DNA of 43,152 bases from Acidobacteriota bacterium (GTDB lineage: Bacteria; Acidobacteriota; Terriglobia; UBA7540), in contig JAKASG010000020.1 in assembly GCA_021828285.1 (NCBI GenBank), positions 1-43,152 on the forward strand. The letters run 5' to 3'. Under the pieces are notes generated by a model. It was not told where the DNA came from and made no database searches. It worked only from the letters and a program-made list of their open reading frames with translations. This document shows, piece by piece, positions 26,838 through 34,754 of this stretch. The translations under genes were made by a program, and so were the position numbers. Position 1 is the stretch's first letter; each line of letters begins with the position of its first letter.

Positions 26838-28607
26838 TCATCCGGCGCACTCGCCGCGGCCGAGTTTGAGCGAATAGGTTTCCGTATCGCCCCAATCCAC
26901 GAACAACTCGCTCACCTCGCCCGCCGTTTCCGCGAAAGCCGCGAGCTCCTGCTTAATGCGCTCGTCGGGTATACGTTCCGCCCAGGCGCTGAAGGAATCG
27001 CCCGGCGCCCGGTCGTGCAGATAAAAATCAACGAGCGCGCGCAAAGCCCGGGGAATACGCTTTGCGGGAAGCGGCATCACCTGGCGCGCAAAGTGCACAC
27101 CGTCCGCGGAGACTCGCCCGGCGAGCATCAACTGGTAATAAGGCGCCTGCTTCTCGCCCACTTTGCGCGCGTTGCCGTAAAGCCCGATATCCGCAATGTG
27201 GTGCTGTCCGCAGGAATTCGGGCAGCCGCTGATTTTGATCCGGATTTTCTGCGCTTCGGGGTCGGCTTCATTCGCGAACTCGCCGGCCAGCACTTCCGCG
27301 AGCGTCAGCGAGCGCGTAATGCCGAGATTGCAGGTGGTTGCGCCGGGGCAGCCGGTGACGTCGGCGATGGTCCGCGCGCCGGGCGTCGCGAGACCCAGAC
27401 GGCGCAATTCCTCGAAAACCTCGGGCGCACGGTCCGCCGGCGTCCACGGAATCACCAGGTCCTGTGAAATGGCGATGCGCACGGCCGGAAGCCGGTGCTT
27501 TTCGAGCAGGTTCGCCAGGCCGCCAAACTGCGCGGCTGAGATATTCCCCGCCAGCAATTTGATCCACGCGATGACGTAACCCGGCTGGCGTTGCAGCTCG
27601 AGATTGTGCTGCGCCCATCGCTCGAATTCGGCGGAACGGCTCGGCCCGCTGCCGTTCCCGTGGCCATTGCCGTTTCCATTGCCGGCGTATGGTTGGATCG
27701 CAACCAGCGGCGCATGGGAGGGCGAAGGAACGGTCAGCGTTTCGGCAGGCGTCGTCACCTCGGCGCGCTTTGCCGCGACCAGCCGCTTGAATTCTTCGAT
27801 TCCCTTTTCGCGCAGAACGAATTTCATCCGCGCTTTATATTTGTTCTTGCGGTTTCCGTGCTCGTTGAAGACGCGCAGAATCGCTTCCATCGTCGGAATC
27901 AATTCCTGTTCGGGAAGAAATTCATCGAACGTCGCCGCTTCGGTGGGCAGGCTGCCGAGACCTCCGCCGACGAGCACCTTGAAGCCGCGCCGCCCCGTCC
28001 CGTTCGAGCCGCGCACGCGCGCAATCAAGCCGATATCGTGAATTCCCGCCACCGCGCAATTGCCGTCATCCTCGCAGCCTGAAAAAGCGATCTTGAATTT
28101 GCGCGGAAGGGTGTGAAACTCGGGATGGCGCAGAAAGAAGCGCGTGGTTGCGAGCGCGTAAGGCGTCACGTCAAACGCTTCCCCGGCGCAAATGCCCGCG
28201 AGCGGGCAGCTCGTAACGTTGCGGACCGTGTTGCCGCACGCTTCGCGCGTCGTGAGCCCGCATGCGGCCAGGAGGCGCATGATGTCCGGAACGTCCGCCA
28301 GGTTCACAAAGTGAAACTGGCAATTCTCGCGCGTCGTCACGTGGCCGCGGCCGGTGGAATAAGTTTCGGCAAGGGTCGCAAGCGCCCGAAGCTGCTCGGG
28401 ATCGAGCACGCCCGATGGAATCTTCACCCGCACCATCTGGACGCCCGCCTGGCGCTGGCCGTAAATGCCGTGCTTCAAACGGAAAGAGCGGAATTCCTCG
28501 TCGGTGATTTCGCCCCGCGAGAGTTGCGCCGCGCGCTCCTCGAAAATCCGGACTTCTTCTTCAATCGCCTCGCGCGTATGGCGCGACTCGACTTCCGCCG
28601 TAAGCAT
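26838..28607 (-). CDS. ferredoxin-type nitrite/sulfite reductase (siroheme enzyme)
   Basis: A 589-residue reductase carrying coupled siroheme and a [4Fe-4S] cluster, for six-electron reduction of nitrite or sulfite in assimilation. Two ferredoxin-like/reductase halves are visible. The first has GRGHVTTRENCQFHFV and NVTSCPLAGICAGE; the second has DVTGCPGATTCNLGIT (C-x5-C, near residue 420) and KISGCPNSCGQHHIAD (C-x3-C, near residue 462), which supply the cluster and siroheme ligands. The halves are joined by a Gly/Asn/His-rich linker (about 310-320) that looks like a flexible low-complexity insertion. There is no flavin domain. GGGAGG lies 5 bases before the ATG. The two siroheme synthesis genes follow. 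Nitrite versus sulfite cannot be decided from sequence alone. Confidence 0.93.
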   Translation of the reverse strand: MLTAEVESRHTREAIEEEVRIFEERAAQLSRGEITDEEFRSFRLKHGIYGQRQAGVQMVRVKIPSGVLDPEQLRALATLAETYSTGRGHVTTRENCQFHFVNLADVPDIMRLLAACGLTTREACGNTVRNVTSCPLAGICAGEAFDVTPYALATTRFFLRHPEFHTLPRKFKIAFSGCEDDGNCAVAGIHDIGLIARVRGSNGTGRRGFKVLVGGGLGSLPTEAATFDEFLPEQELIPTMEAILRVFNEHGNRKNKYKARMKFVLREKGIEEFKRLVAAKRAEVTTPAETLTVPSPSHAPLVAIQPYAGNGNGNGHGNGSGPSRSAEFERWAQHNLELQRQPGYVIAWIKLLAGNISAAQFGGLANLLEKHRLPAVRIAISQDLVIPWTPADRAPEVFEELRRLGLATPGARTIADVTGCPGATTCNLGITRSLTLAEVLAGEFANEADPEAQKIRIKISGCPNSCGQHHIADIGLYGNARKVGEKQAPYYQLMLAGRVSADGVHFARQVMPLPAKRIPRALRALVDFYLHDRAPGDSFSAWAERIPDERIKQELAAFAETAGEVSELFVDWGDTETYSLKLGRGECAG

Positions 28608-28781
28608 TGGAACCTCCCAGGAAAAAATCCTCCTGCTCCACGTCTGCTGGCAGCGGCTGATGATTGAACTGGAGTTATTGCTTTAGGACGGAAACTCGCG
28701 CCAGAAGACGTTTGAGCACACTAACGACAACAACACATCAAACACATCGTCTTCGAGCACAAGCTGAACATCGGAGGATAT

Positions 28782-28809
28782 TCTATACTCGCGCCTCGGC
28801 TCCCGTCAA
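28782..28809 (-). promoter_or_regulatory. candidate promoter of the reductase-siroheme operon
   Basis: On the minus strand TTGACG (28804-28809) is followed after 16 bases by TATAGA (28782-28787). The predicted transcript has a leader of about 168 bases before the reductase ATG. The promoter sits close to the stop of the CRTAC1 gene upstream, so the two operons are probably separate. Confidence 0.55.
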
Positions 28810-28833
28810 GCAAAATCGAAAATCTCACGGGCT

Positions 28834-30615
28834 TCATTGGGGCGGCTGCGGAGCGGGCTTGGAGGGAAGTTCTTTCCACCCGGCCTCGTCTTCCGTGATG
28901 AGTAACGTCCGATCGGCCGGGGGAGTTTCAACGGTCTGGCGCGCGCCGCTCGGCCAGACGATTTCGACGCGGTCGACGCGGTCGAGTTGTCCAAGTCCAA
29001 ACCAGGCTTCAGTCGCGCACTGAGAGAGATAAGATCCCGCCACACCGTACTGGCGAATTTGCCGCCGGCCGCCGGCCGTGAGGTAGACCTTGGCGCCGTA
29101 ACCCGAGCGGTTGCTGCGGGTTCCGACGAGGTGGATGGAGAGCCAATGATTGCGATTGCCGCCGTCATTGCGCAACAGCAGCGGACGATGGCGATTGGTC
29201 ATGATGATCATGTCAAGGTCGCCATCGCGGTCGAAATCAGCGCAAGCGGCGCCTCTCCCGTGAATGGCTTGCGCGAGTGCCGTGCCTGCCGCACCCGAGC
29301 GTGCGACGTCAAAGAAGCCATCCTGCCCTTTCGACCAAAAAAGGAGCGGCCGCTCGGGAATCAACTGCGTTGGATCGCCTTTATTTTCGAGCGTCGAGCC
29401 GTTGACGGCGAGGATGTCGAGCCAGCCGTCGTTATCAAAATCGAAGAAGAACGTGCCCCAGCCCGCATCTCGAATCGAAATCTCGCCGCAGCCGAACATA
29501 TCCGCAACATCGGAAAAGTGAAGCGCACCGTGTGCCCCTTGTTCAAACCAAAGGTTTTCGTAAAGAGCGTCGCCTTCCGCCAGCCAATGCGTGAGGAACA
29601 TATCGAAGTCGCCGTCATTGTCGTAATCGCCGATGGCGATGCCCATCGTTCCGCGATTCTCCTCCGTCCACGACGAGGCGCTGATGTCCTTGAACCTTCC
29701 CTGGCCGATGCCTTGAAACATGCGGTTTGAAGCAATGTCGTTAGCAATGTAAAAATCCTGCCAGCCGTCGAGATTGAAATCAGCGAAAGCCGCCGAAAGG
29801 CTCCGGCCTTCGGGATTCGCGACGCCGAGGCGTGGCGCCACGTCGGTAAAAGTCCCGTCGCGATTGTTGTGGTAAAGGCGGTTGGGAACGGCGCGAAAGG
29901 CTGCGGGGTTGAGCGTGAAAGGCACATTCATGCCGTATTCCTGAGCCGTCGCCCCGTGCGGGACGTTTCGCAGGTTGTAATCAGCGTAATTGGGAACGTA
30001 AAGATCAAGCCAGCCGTCGTTATCGTAATCAATCCAGACCGGCGTCGTTGCCCAGAGATGGTTCGCCACGCCGGCGCGGTCGGTGACGTCGGTGAAGGTT
30101 CCGTTGCCATTGTTGTGGTAGAGAACCGAGCGGCCATAATTGGTGACATAGAGGTCGAGGCGTCCATCGTTGTCAAAGTCGCCCCAGGCTGCGCCCATGC
30201 CGAAACCACCGCGGTTGGCAACACCTGCAGCGAGGGTTACGTCCGTGAATGTTCCATCGCCATTGTTATGGTAGAGATGGCTGTAGGGCGCGTCAGGAGA
30301 CGGCTTCGCGCCCCAGGGGCCCGGTTGGTTGACGAGGTAGAGGTCGGGCCAGCCGTCGCCATCGTAATCCCCCCAAGCGGCGCCCGGGCCGTAGTCCTCG
30401 GGAAGCTGATGCGTCCGCGCGCCCGCGGAGTGGACGAAATCAATTCCCGCTTGGCGCGTGACATCCGTAAACACGACGCCAGGGTCGTTGCCTGTCAGCT
30501 TGCGGGCGGCGCTATTGAATATGGCTGGTTTTCGCTTCCGGGCCGATTGGGAACACCCCGTAGCGAAGCCGGCAAGAACCACGGCGCCCGAGCGAAGAAG
30601 ATCCCGCCGGGTCAT
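28834..30615 (-). CDS. CRTAC1-family FG-GAP (VCBS) repeat lipoprotein with ASPIC/UnbV domain
   Basis: A 593-residue exported protein. The N-terminus TRRDLLRSGAVVLAGFATGC combines a twin-arginine-like RRDLLR with a lipobox ending in Cys22, so a lipid-anchored, possibly Tat-exported protein is likely. At least seven calcium-binding repeats follow: DYDGDGWPDLYL, DFDNDGRLDLYV, DYDNDGWLDLYV, DFNLDGWQDFYI, DYDNDGDFDMFL, DFDNDGWLDILA and DFDRDGDLDMII, forming an integrin-like propeller. The C-terminus is an ASPIC/UnbV domain (RSNRSGYGAKVYLTAGG, VDRVEIVWPSGARQTVE). Its ATG overlaps the stop of the multiheme cytochrome gene (ATGA), implying coupled translation; the longer upstream frame lies inside the cytochrome gene and is rejected. 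Function is unknown, with a surface scaffold or sensor for the cytochrome plausible. Confidence 0.88.
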   Translation of the reverse strand: MTRRDLLRSGAVVLAGFATGCSQSARKRKPAIFNSAARKLTGNDPGVVFTDVTRQAGIDFVHSAGARTHQLPEDYGPGAAWGDYDGDGWPDLYLVNQPGPWGAKPSPDAPYSHLYHNNGDGTFTDVTLAAGVANRGGFGMGAAWGDFDNDGRLDLYVTNYGRSVLYHNNGNGTFTDVTDRAGVANHLWATTPVWIDYDNDGWLDLYVPNYADYNLRNVPHGATAQEYGMNVPFTLNPAAFRAVPNRLYHNNRDGTFTDVAPRLGVANPEGRSLSAAFADFNLDGWQDFYIANDIASNRMFQGIGQGRFKDISASSWTEENRGTMGIAIGDYDNDGDFDMFLTHWLAEGDALYENLWFEQGAHGALHFSDVADMFGCGEISIRDAGWGTFFFDFDNDGWLDILAVNGSTLENKGDPTQLIPERPLLFWSKGQDGFFDVARSGAAGTALAQAIHGRGAACADFDRDGDLDMIIMTNRHRPLLLRNDGGNRNHWLSIHLVGTRSNRSGYGAKVYLTAGGRRQIRQYGVAGSYLSQCATEAWFGLGQLDRVDRVEIVWPSGARQTVETPPADRTLLITEDEAGWKELPSKPAPQPPQ

Positions 30616-32753
30616 CGCCGTCCGCCGCGCCCATGGAAACTCAAGCCGGGCTGGTGGACCGAAATCCGCCTCCGATTCACGTCCCGGGCAGCGGAAGCCG
30701 CCGATCGAGAGGCGGAATTCAGCAACGCGATCTGGGCGCTGCCGGAAGACATCGTCGTGACCGCAGACTTCACAAATTGGCCTGGAAAGACAAAATTCAT
30801 GAAGTATTGATTGGCCTTGCGATAGCGTAATTTGGCTGCGACCAAAATGGGGCCATCGCTTTTCCGGGGAACCGTGAACTTGTAATCGTACATGTCGGAA
30901 AACCCCGGGAAAATCGCGCGCCGCGAGATGGTACCCACATAGCGCCACAGGTGATGGCGCACCACGGGCTTTCCCTCGGGATTCACGCCGATAGCCCTCA
31001 GGATGAGCGTGCCCGGCTCGACGTGGTTTTGCGCGGTCAGTTCGCCTGAATGGAAGATGACCCGCCCGGATGCGTCACTGACCTTCACCTCAACCCATGC
31101 GCGTATCAAATCGAGCGGGCCGGTGGCAAATCCATGCCCGGCCTTGTTGTTGCTCAAGACCACGCGAATATCGGCTTGCTGACCCGGCCGAACAGCAGAG
31201 GGCGCAATGACTCTGAGCGGGATCACCGGCCCTTTCGGCCAGATCCGGGCGATCTCCGGAACGTATTGTTCGCCTTTCAGCCATTCGATTACGCGGCGCG
31301 TCTGGCTGCGGGCATTGTAAATGTGCAGCATCTCGGGCATCTCCTGATTAGCCGCCGCAAACCAATGGTTGCGAATCCGAAGCCCGCGCCCGAGCTTGAG
31401 ATCATACGGATCAGCCAGCGCCAGGCTGGGAGCTTTCGTAAACCACATGTGGCATTGCTGGCAGCGGAGACGGTCGGCCGGGTTCGGGTTGGCGTCCCAC
31501 TTCCCCAGGCGCCATTCGTCATATTGGTTTTGGAGCTGCACAAAGCCGACGTGGTTAATTTGCTTGTTGATGAATTGCTTATGGCAGGAAGCGCAGGAAA
31601 CAGGATTCTTTTCGAGCGCAAGATTGTAATCAGCGTCGTGCTGCTTCGGGTAGGCGCGAATCAAAAAATGAGTGAGAGCGGTGGCGTAACCGGCCTGCTT
31701 GTATTCGAACAGATAAGGCTTGGGTGGCGCCCAAACGTAGTTGCCATTGCCTTGCACGTCCACGCGCTGCATCGAGTGGCAAGCCACACAGGAGCTGCCT
31801 TCTTTGAACCCCGGCGCTTCGATGCTGGTGCTCGCGTTCTTATAGGCCGAAAGCAACGAGACCGGGTCGTGGCAGCCGGCGCAATAGCGAGTGGCCGGAG
31901 CGCCTTCCGCATGCATCAATGCGCCTTGGACGGCCTGATAAAATTTGTCTTCCGCAGACCATCGGTGGGGGCTTGATCGCCATTCGTTATAGATTTCCGT
32001 ATGGCAGCCGGAAGCCCCGCAGGATTTCGAGCCGGCCAGGAGCTGAGGCGCAACCGGGCCGCCGCTCGAGGTCTCCGCCATGCTCGGAGCGAATGGATCT
32101 TTGCCATACGGCATTTTGTAACCCGCGGGCAATCCGTAATGGCTGAAGTTGGGGGCATAAGCAATGTACGCGAGCGTTCCTACAGCGACGACGGCAAAGC
32201 ATAAGCCCGCCGTCACAGCGGCCGTTGCCCACATGTGGCGGCGCGCCGGCCGATAGTCAGGGGGCACAAAGCTGGGCAGGCCGTTTGCCGCGTTCAGGCC
32301 GTTGTGATTCGCCTTTTTGGCGCGCGGATAAACGTGATAAGCGAGAAAAGGAATCGCCGCGATTCCACTCCACAGATGGACGCGGTCCCAGAAATGGCTG
32401 GTCAAAAGCGAAAAAGCTGCCTGCCAGGTTAGCACGACGCCCGAGACCGTGGTCACCGCCATAGTCCAAAAGCCCGTGTAAGCACAGAATTTTCGGAATG
32501 AGCGGCGGACTTTGCGCGTCGCAAGCCAATGGCTGGCCTGCCACATCGTCAAAGGAATGAGAATAAGAATTCCTAACGCGGCATGGATGAGAACTGAGAC
32601 TTGAACCGTCACACTGAATGGCATCAGCCAGATTGCAAGGCCGGTGATCGTGAGGAAAATCAGCGACCCGCTGAGCCAGCCAAATCGAAAAATGCCTTTT
32701 TCGCGGAGAAAGGAATGTCGTATGGGCAGCGGCCCCTGGCTCGAATCTTCCAT
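30612..32753 (-). CDS. fusion of a cytochrome b-like membrane domain with a pentaheme cytochrome c domain
   Basis: A 713-residue membrane electron-transfer protein. The first 210 residues hold about five membrane helices with paired histidines suited to b-type heme (SVLIHAALG, HFWDRVHLWSG, YHVYPRAKKANH). The extracytoplasmic part has five heme-c sites: one unusual C-x4-CH (CGASGCH, near residue 245) and four CxxCH (CAGCH, CVACH, CASCH and CQQCH, near 291, 322, 389 and 432). A beta-sandwich-like C-terminal region of about 230 residues follows (VRPGQQADIRVVLSNNKAGHGF), then a basic tail. The layout suits quinol-to-periplasm electron transfer in a single chain. GGAGGG lies 5 bases before the ATG. 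The CRTAC1 gene is translationally coupled. The electron partner is unknown. Confidence 0.88.
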   Translation of the reverse strand: MEDSSQGPLPIRHSFLREKGIFRFGWLSGSLIFLTITGLAIWLMPFSVTVQVSVLIHAALGILILIPLTMWQASHWLATRKVRRSFRKFCAYTGFWTMAVTTVSGVVLTWQAAFSLLTSHFWDRVHLWSGIAAIPFLAYHVYPRAKKANHNGLNAANGLPSFVPPDYRPARRHMWATAAVTAGLCFAVVAVGTLAYIAYAPNFSHYGLPAGYKMPYGKDPFAPSMAETSSGGPVAPQLLAGSKSCGASGCHTEIYNEWRSSPHRWSAEDKFYQAVQGALMHAEGAPATRYCAGCHDPVSLLSAYKNASTSIEAPGFKEGSSCVACHSMQRVDVQGNGNYVWAPPKPYLFEYKQAGYATALTHFLIRAYPKQHDADYNLALEKNPVSCASCHKQFINKQINHVGFVQLQNQYDEWRLGKWDANPNPADRLRCQQCHMWFTKAPSLALADPYDLKLGRGLRIRNHWFAAANQEMPEMLHIYNARSQTRRVIEWLKGEQYVPEIARIWPKGPVIPLRVIAPSAVRPGQQADIRVVLSNNKAGHGFATGPLDLIRAWVEVKVSDASGRVIFHSGELTAQNHVEPGTLILRAIGVNPEGKPVVRHHLWRYVGTISRRAIFPGFSDMYDYKFTVPRKSDGPILVAAKLRYRKANQYFMNFVFPGQFVKSAVTTMSSGSAQIALLNSASRSAASAARDVNRRRISVHQPGLSFHGRGGRR

Positions 32754-32839
32754 TGTGCCCTCCTCAATTGAGCCGCCGCGCAGTCCCCCGCGCTATCTCG
32801 TCTTGTGAGTTCACGGTGAACTTCGCTTCGGCACACCTT

Positions 32840-32901
32840 GATAAAAACAAAAAGGGCGCAACGGTTTGGCAAGCATTGAGCTTGCCAATCGAGTTGCGCC
32901 C
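32840..32901 (-). terminator. strong intrinsic terminator in the cytochrome operon leader
   Basis: On the minus strand GGGCGCAAC pairs with GTTGCGCCC and, inside, TTGGCAAGC with GCTTGCCAA around a 5-base loop. The two 9-bp stems (32893-32901/32854-32862 and 32880-32888/32866-32874) are separated by a small internal bulge. A T-rich run (TTTTTGTTTTT) follows at once. It lies inside the 5' leader, not after a gene, so it probably acts as an attenuator. Confidence 0.8.
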
Positions 32902-33058
32902 GCACTGCCCCTGGCCCAAGAGCCGAGGCCGTCAGACTTTGGGGTTTTCGCTTCTACCCCGGCTTGCGATCTAAAACTACGATAACCCGACGTCTACCCG
33001 AGAACGCCGTGCCGGCCCTTGAGAGATGAATCCTCGCCGGCTACGGCTGCACAATAAA
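32902..33058 (-). ncRNA. candidate structured 5' leader (riboswitch-like) of the cytochrome/CRTAC1 operon
   Basis: Between the predicted start of transcription and the intrinsic terminator lie about 157 bases on the minus strand with several complementary segments. GCCG..GCCGGC pairs with GCCGGC..CGGC around a roughly 20-base loop, a GGGG/CCCC hairpin encloses TAGAAGCGAAAA, and GGCC/GGCC lies just before the terminator stem. Length, position and terminator match a transcription-terminating riboswitch or protein-binding leader. I cannot match it to a known class; c-di-GMP-I, cobalamin and TPP signatures were looked for and not found. Confidence 0.45.
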
Positions 33059-33065
33059 CCGCGCT

Positions 33066-33094
33066 ATAATATAGGCCTGCGAGCGCGCTGACAA
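33066..33094 (-). promoter_or_regulatory. promoter of the cytochrome/CRTAC1 operon
   Basis: On the minus strand TTGTCA (33089-33094) and TATTAT (33066-33071) are separated by exactly 17 bases, in a locally AT-rich setting. It drives a leader of about 300 bases that passes through the terminator at 32840-32901. Confidence 0.65.
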
Positions 33095-33363
33095 TAACCG
33101 AAACCGATTATTTCCCCAAGATTTAACATTGCTCTTTTGCGATTTTATTTGCTCGCTGGGGGCTTCGCAGGCTAAAAAGCAGACCGGGCGTTGCAGCCGG
33201 ACGTTGCAGCCGGGCGTATTCCGACCGGCAAGGTTGGATGGTAGGAATTCAAGTGCGGAACACACTCTAACGCCGGTCCACAAATCTGACTTTGGAGCCA
33301 GCCTGAAATTCGCAGGCGATGCCGGCCCTGGGGACTGATTACTGCAGCCGTCGCATCCGGCCG

Positions 33364-33675
33364 CTAAAGTTGATGGTTCGCGTCTTCAGCCAGCACCAGT
33401 TGCAGCATCTTGCGAAGCTCTTCAAGCTGTTTTGATTTGAATGATCGCCGCGTCTCCTCGATCACGCGCACGGCTTCGATCAGCGCAGCGCGATATTTCT
33501 TCCGAGGAGAGCAATCCACAAGCGGGCAATACGGAACCTGCTGTCCGTCCACGCCGCTGTCTTCAAGATACTTCAGGAAGACATCTCGCTCGTGGTTTAC
33601 CCGTGAAGAGATTTCCTCCGTCAATTTTGTTACGTAATCGGCCATTGTGAGCCCGCGACTTTCGCCGTTATCCAT
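33364..33675 (-). CDS. small helical protein of unknown function
   Basis: A 103-residue soluble protein without signal peptide or membrane segment. It is predicted mostly helical, with a charged central part, a two-cysteine segment (YCPLVDCSPRKKYR, about 49-62) and a Lys/Arg/Glu-rich C-terminal helix (EETRRSFKSKQLEELRKMLQLVLAED). No family is recognised. GGAGG 7 bases before the ATG supports translation. It is divergent from the RlpA-like gene. The two cysteines could bind metal or act in redox, but nothing more can be said. Confidence 0.7.
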   Translation of the reverse strand: MDNGESRGLTMADYVTKLTEEISSRVNHERDVFLKYLEDSGVDGQQVPYCPLVDCSPRKKYRAALIEAVRVIEETRRSFKSKQLEELRKMLQLVLAEDANHQL

Positions 33676-34095
33676 GGTCTAACCTCCGTCATCCATTTAC
33701 ATCCATCTACCGTGCAAGGCCTGCGAAACACATTGTGTGGAACCCTGCGGATTCCCTTTCGGGTGCCTGTAATTTCACCCACCAATCTCCGCCGAGAACA
33801 TATCTCCGTCTACGTAGCATAGTCCGACACAAACCGCGTTTCAGTGACGCGAATCACAGCAGTTAAGCCTGTCATCCTTTACCTTTCGTCCAAAGAAACA
33901 AACTATTTATAATCAACAGGATAAACGCGATTCAGGCAATTCCTCCGCCCGAATTAGGAAATTACTCGCTTGACATGATCGCAATTCATGGGGTACAATT
34001 TAATTCGTCCATCCCGTTAAAATCTAAGCGGAAATGACCATCGGTCCATTGGGGACGATTGGCCCTTCGCCCGAACACTAAGCCTCGGAGGTAGA
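33676..34095. other. divergent AT-richer intergenic region
   Basis: A 420-base gap between the small helical protein and the RlpA-like gene. Apart from the promoter at 33970-33999 and a doubled ATCCATYTAC-like word just upstream of the helical protein gene, I see no gene, tRNA or clear structured RNA. It is visibly richer in A and T than the surrounding window. Confidence 0.6.
33970..33999 (+). promoter_or_regulatory. sigma70-type promoter of the RlpA-like gene
   Basis: TTGACA (33970-33975, perfect) and TACAAT (33994-33999, one mismatch) with an 18-base spacer. The predicted leader is about 90 bases. It is one of the best-looking promoters in the window. Confidence 0.7.
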
Positions 34096-34524
34096 ATGAG
34101 AATTGTTCTTATGGGATTATCGGTCGCTGCGCTGTTAGCCATTGCGGCGCCGACTGAAGCCAAGATTTCTAGTCCGGTAGGACTAATTAAAAATGCGCCA
34201 TTGTGTGCGATTGGACCAGCAAAAGTCGGATTGGCCAGTTGGTATGGAAGCGAATGCCAAGGAAATCCGACGGCTAGCGGAGAACCATTTAATCTACATT
34301 CACTTACGGCAGCTCAATGGGGTGTTCCGCTGGGCACAAAGATCAGAGTCACCAACCTGAAGAACAAGAAATCCGTGGTACTTCGTGTGAATGACCGCGG
34401 GCCAAGCCACAACTTTCCAGGACGAATTGTTGATGTTTCGAAGGCCGCGGCCGAGCGGCTAGGGTTTGTTGGAGAAGGCCTCACGCGCGTCAGGGTTCAG
34501 GTCGTTAGCTATCCCCACCGTTAG
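34096..34524 (+). CDS. RlpA-like double-psi beta-barrel protein, secreted
   Basis: A 142-residue exported protein. A signal peptide (about 1-22, ending TEA) precedes an RlpA-type double-psi beta-barrel: VGLASWYGSECQGNPTASGEPFN (about 48-70), LTAAQWGVPLGTKIRVTNLKNKKSVVLRVNDRGPS, then RIVDVSKAAAERLGF. Characterised RlpA proteins are septal lytic transglycosylases that cleave glycan strands lacking stem peptides. This copy has no C-terminal SPOR domain, so septal targeting is not evident. GGAGG lies 4-5 bases before the ATG. The gene is AT-richer than its neighbours, with codons such as TTA, GGA and ATT more frequent, which may indicate transfer. Confidence 0.88.
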   Translation: MRIVLMGLSVAALLAIAAPTEAKISSPVGLIKNAPLCAIGPAKVGLASWYGSECQGNPTASGEPFNLHSLTAAQWGVPLGTKIRVTNLKNKKSVVLRVNDRGPSHNFPGRIVDVSKAAAERLGFVGEGLTRVRVQVVSYPHR

Positions 34525-34578
34525 GATATAGATGCTTCCCCCAAACTGCCAATAAGGTGCGAGCGTTCAACCGTTCAG

Positions 34579-34609
34579 CATGGTTCCCAGCGCTCTGACG
34601 GGGACCATG
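34579..34609 (+). terminator. possible terminator hairpin after the RlpA-like gene
   Basis: CATGGTTCCC (34579-34588) pairs with GGGGACCATG (34600-34609) through ten pairs, one of them G-T, around an 11-base loop. It stands 55 bases after the stop codon. No T run follows, so termination strength is doubtful. Confidence 0.35.
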
Positions 34610-34754
34610 GACAGGTGTGAGCCGCGTCACTGAGTTCCCCAAACCCGGGTGTTAGGGTGAGGTTGCGTGGCGGAAAGGCTTGAGAGAGGGGCCACGCAGG
34701 GGCGCGAGAAAATTCGGGCGTATGGGGCCTCGCTCTCAGGCGAAGGAGGCCGGC

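Larger units (their letters stand above)
32754..33363. other. cytochrome operon leader and promoter region
   Basis: This 610-base gap holds no gene I can support. Its minus strand contains a good promoter, about 160 bases of potentially structured leader, and an intrinsic terminator about 90 bases before the cytochrome start, each listed separately. The part beyond about 33100 includes an imperfect direct repeat (CGTTGCAGCCGG at 33189-33200 and 33202-33213) and otherwise shows nothing recognisable. Confidence 0.7.

Noticed and set aside
30616-30948. Longer start for the CRTAC1 protein
   Set aside because: It would overlap the cytochrome gene by more than 300 bases; the ATGA overlap and the lipoprotein signal at 30615 explain the start better.
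32902-33058. Assignment of the cytochrome leader to a known riboswitch class
   Set aside because: c-di-GMP-I, cobalamin and TPP core motifs were looked for and not found, so no class name is given.
33189-33213. Tandem 12-bp repeat CGTTGCAGCCGG, considered as a CRISPR or iteron start
   Set aside because: Only two copies, separated by one base, with no further units; probably a small slippage duplication.
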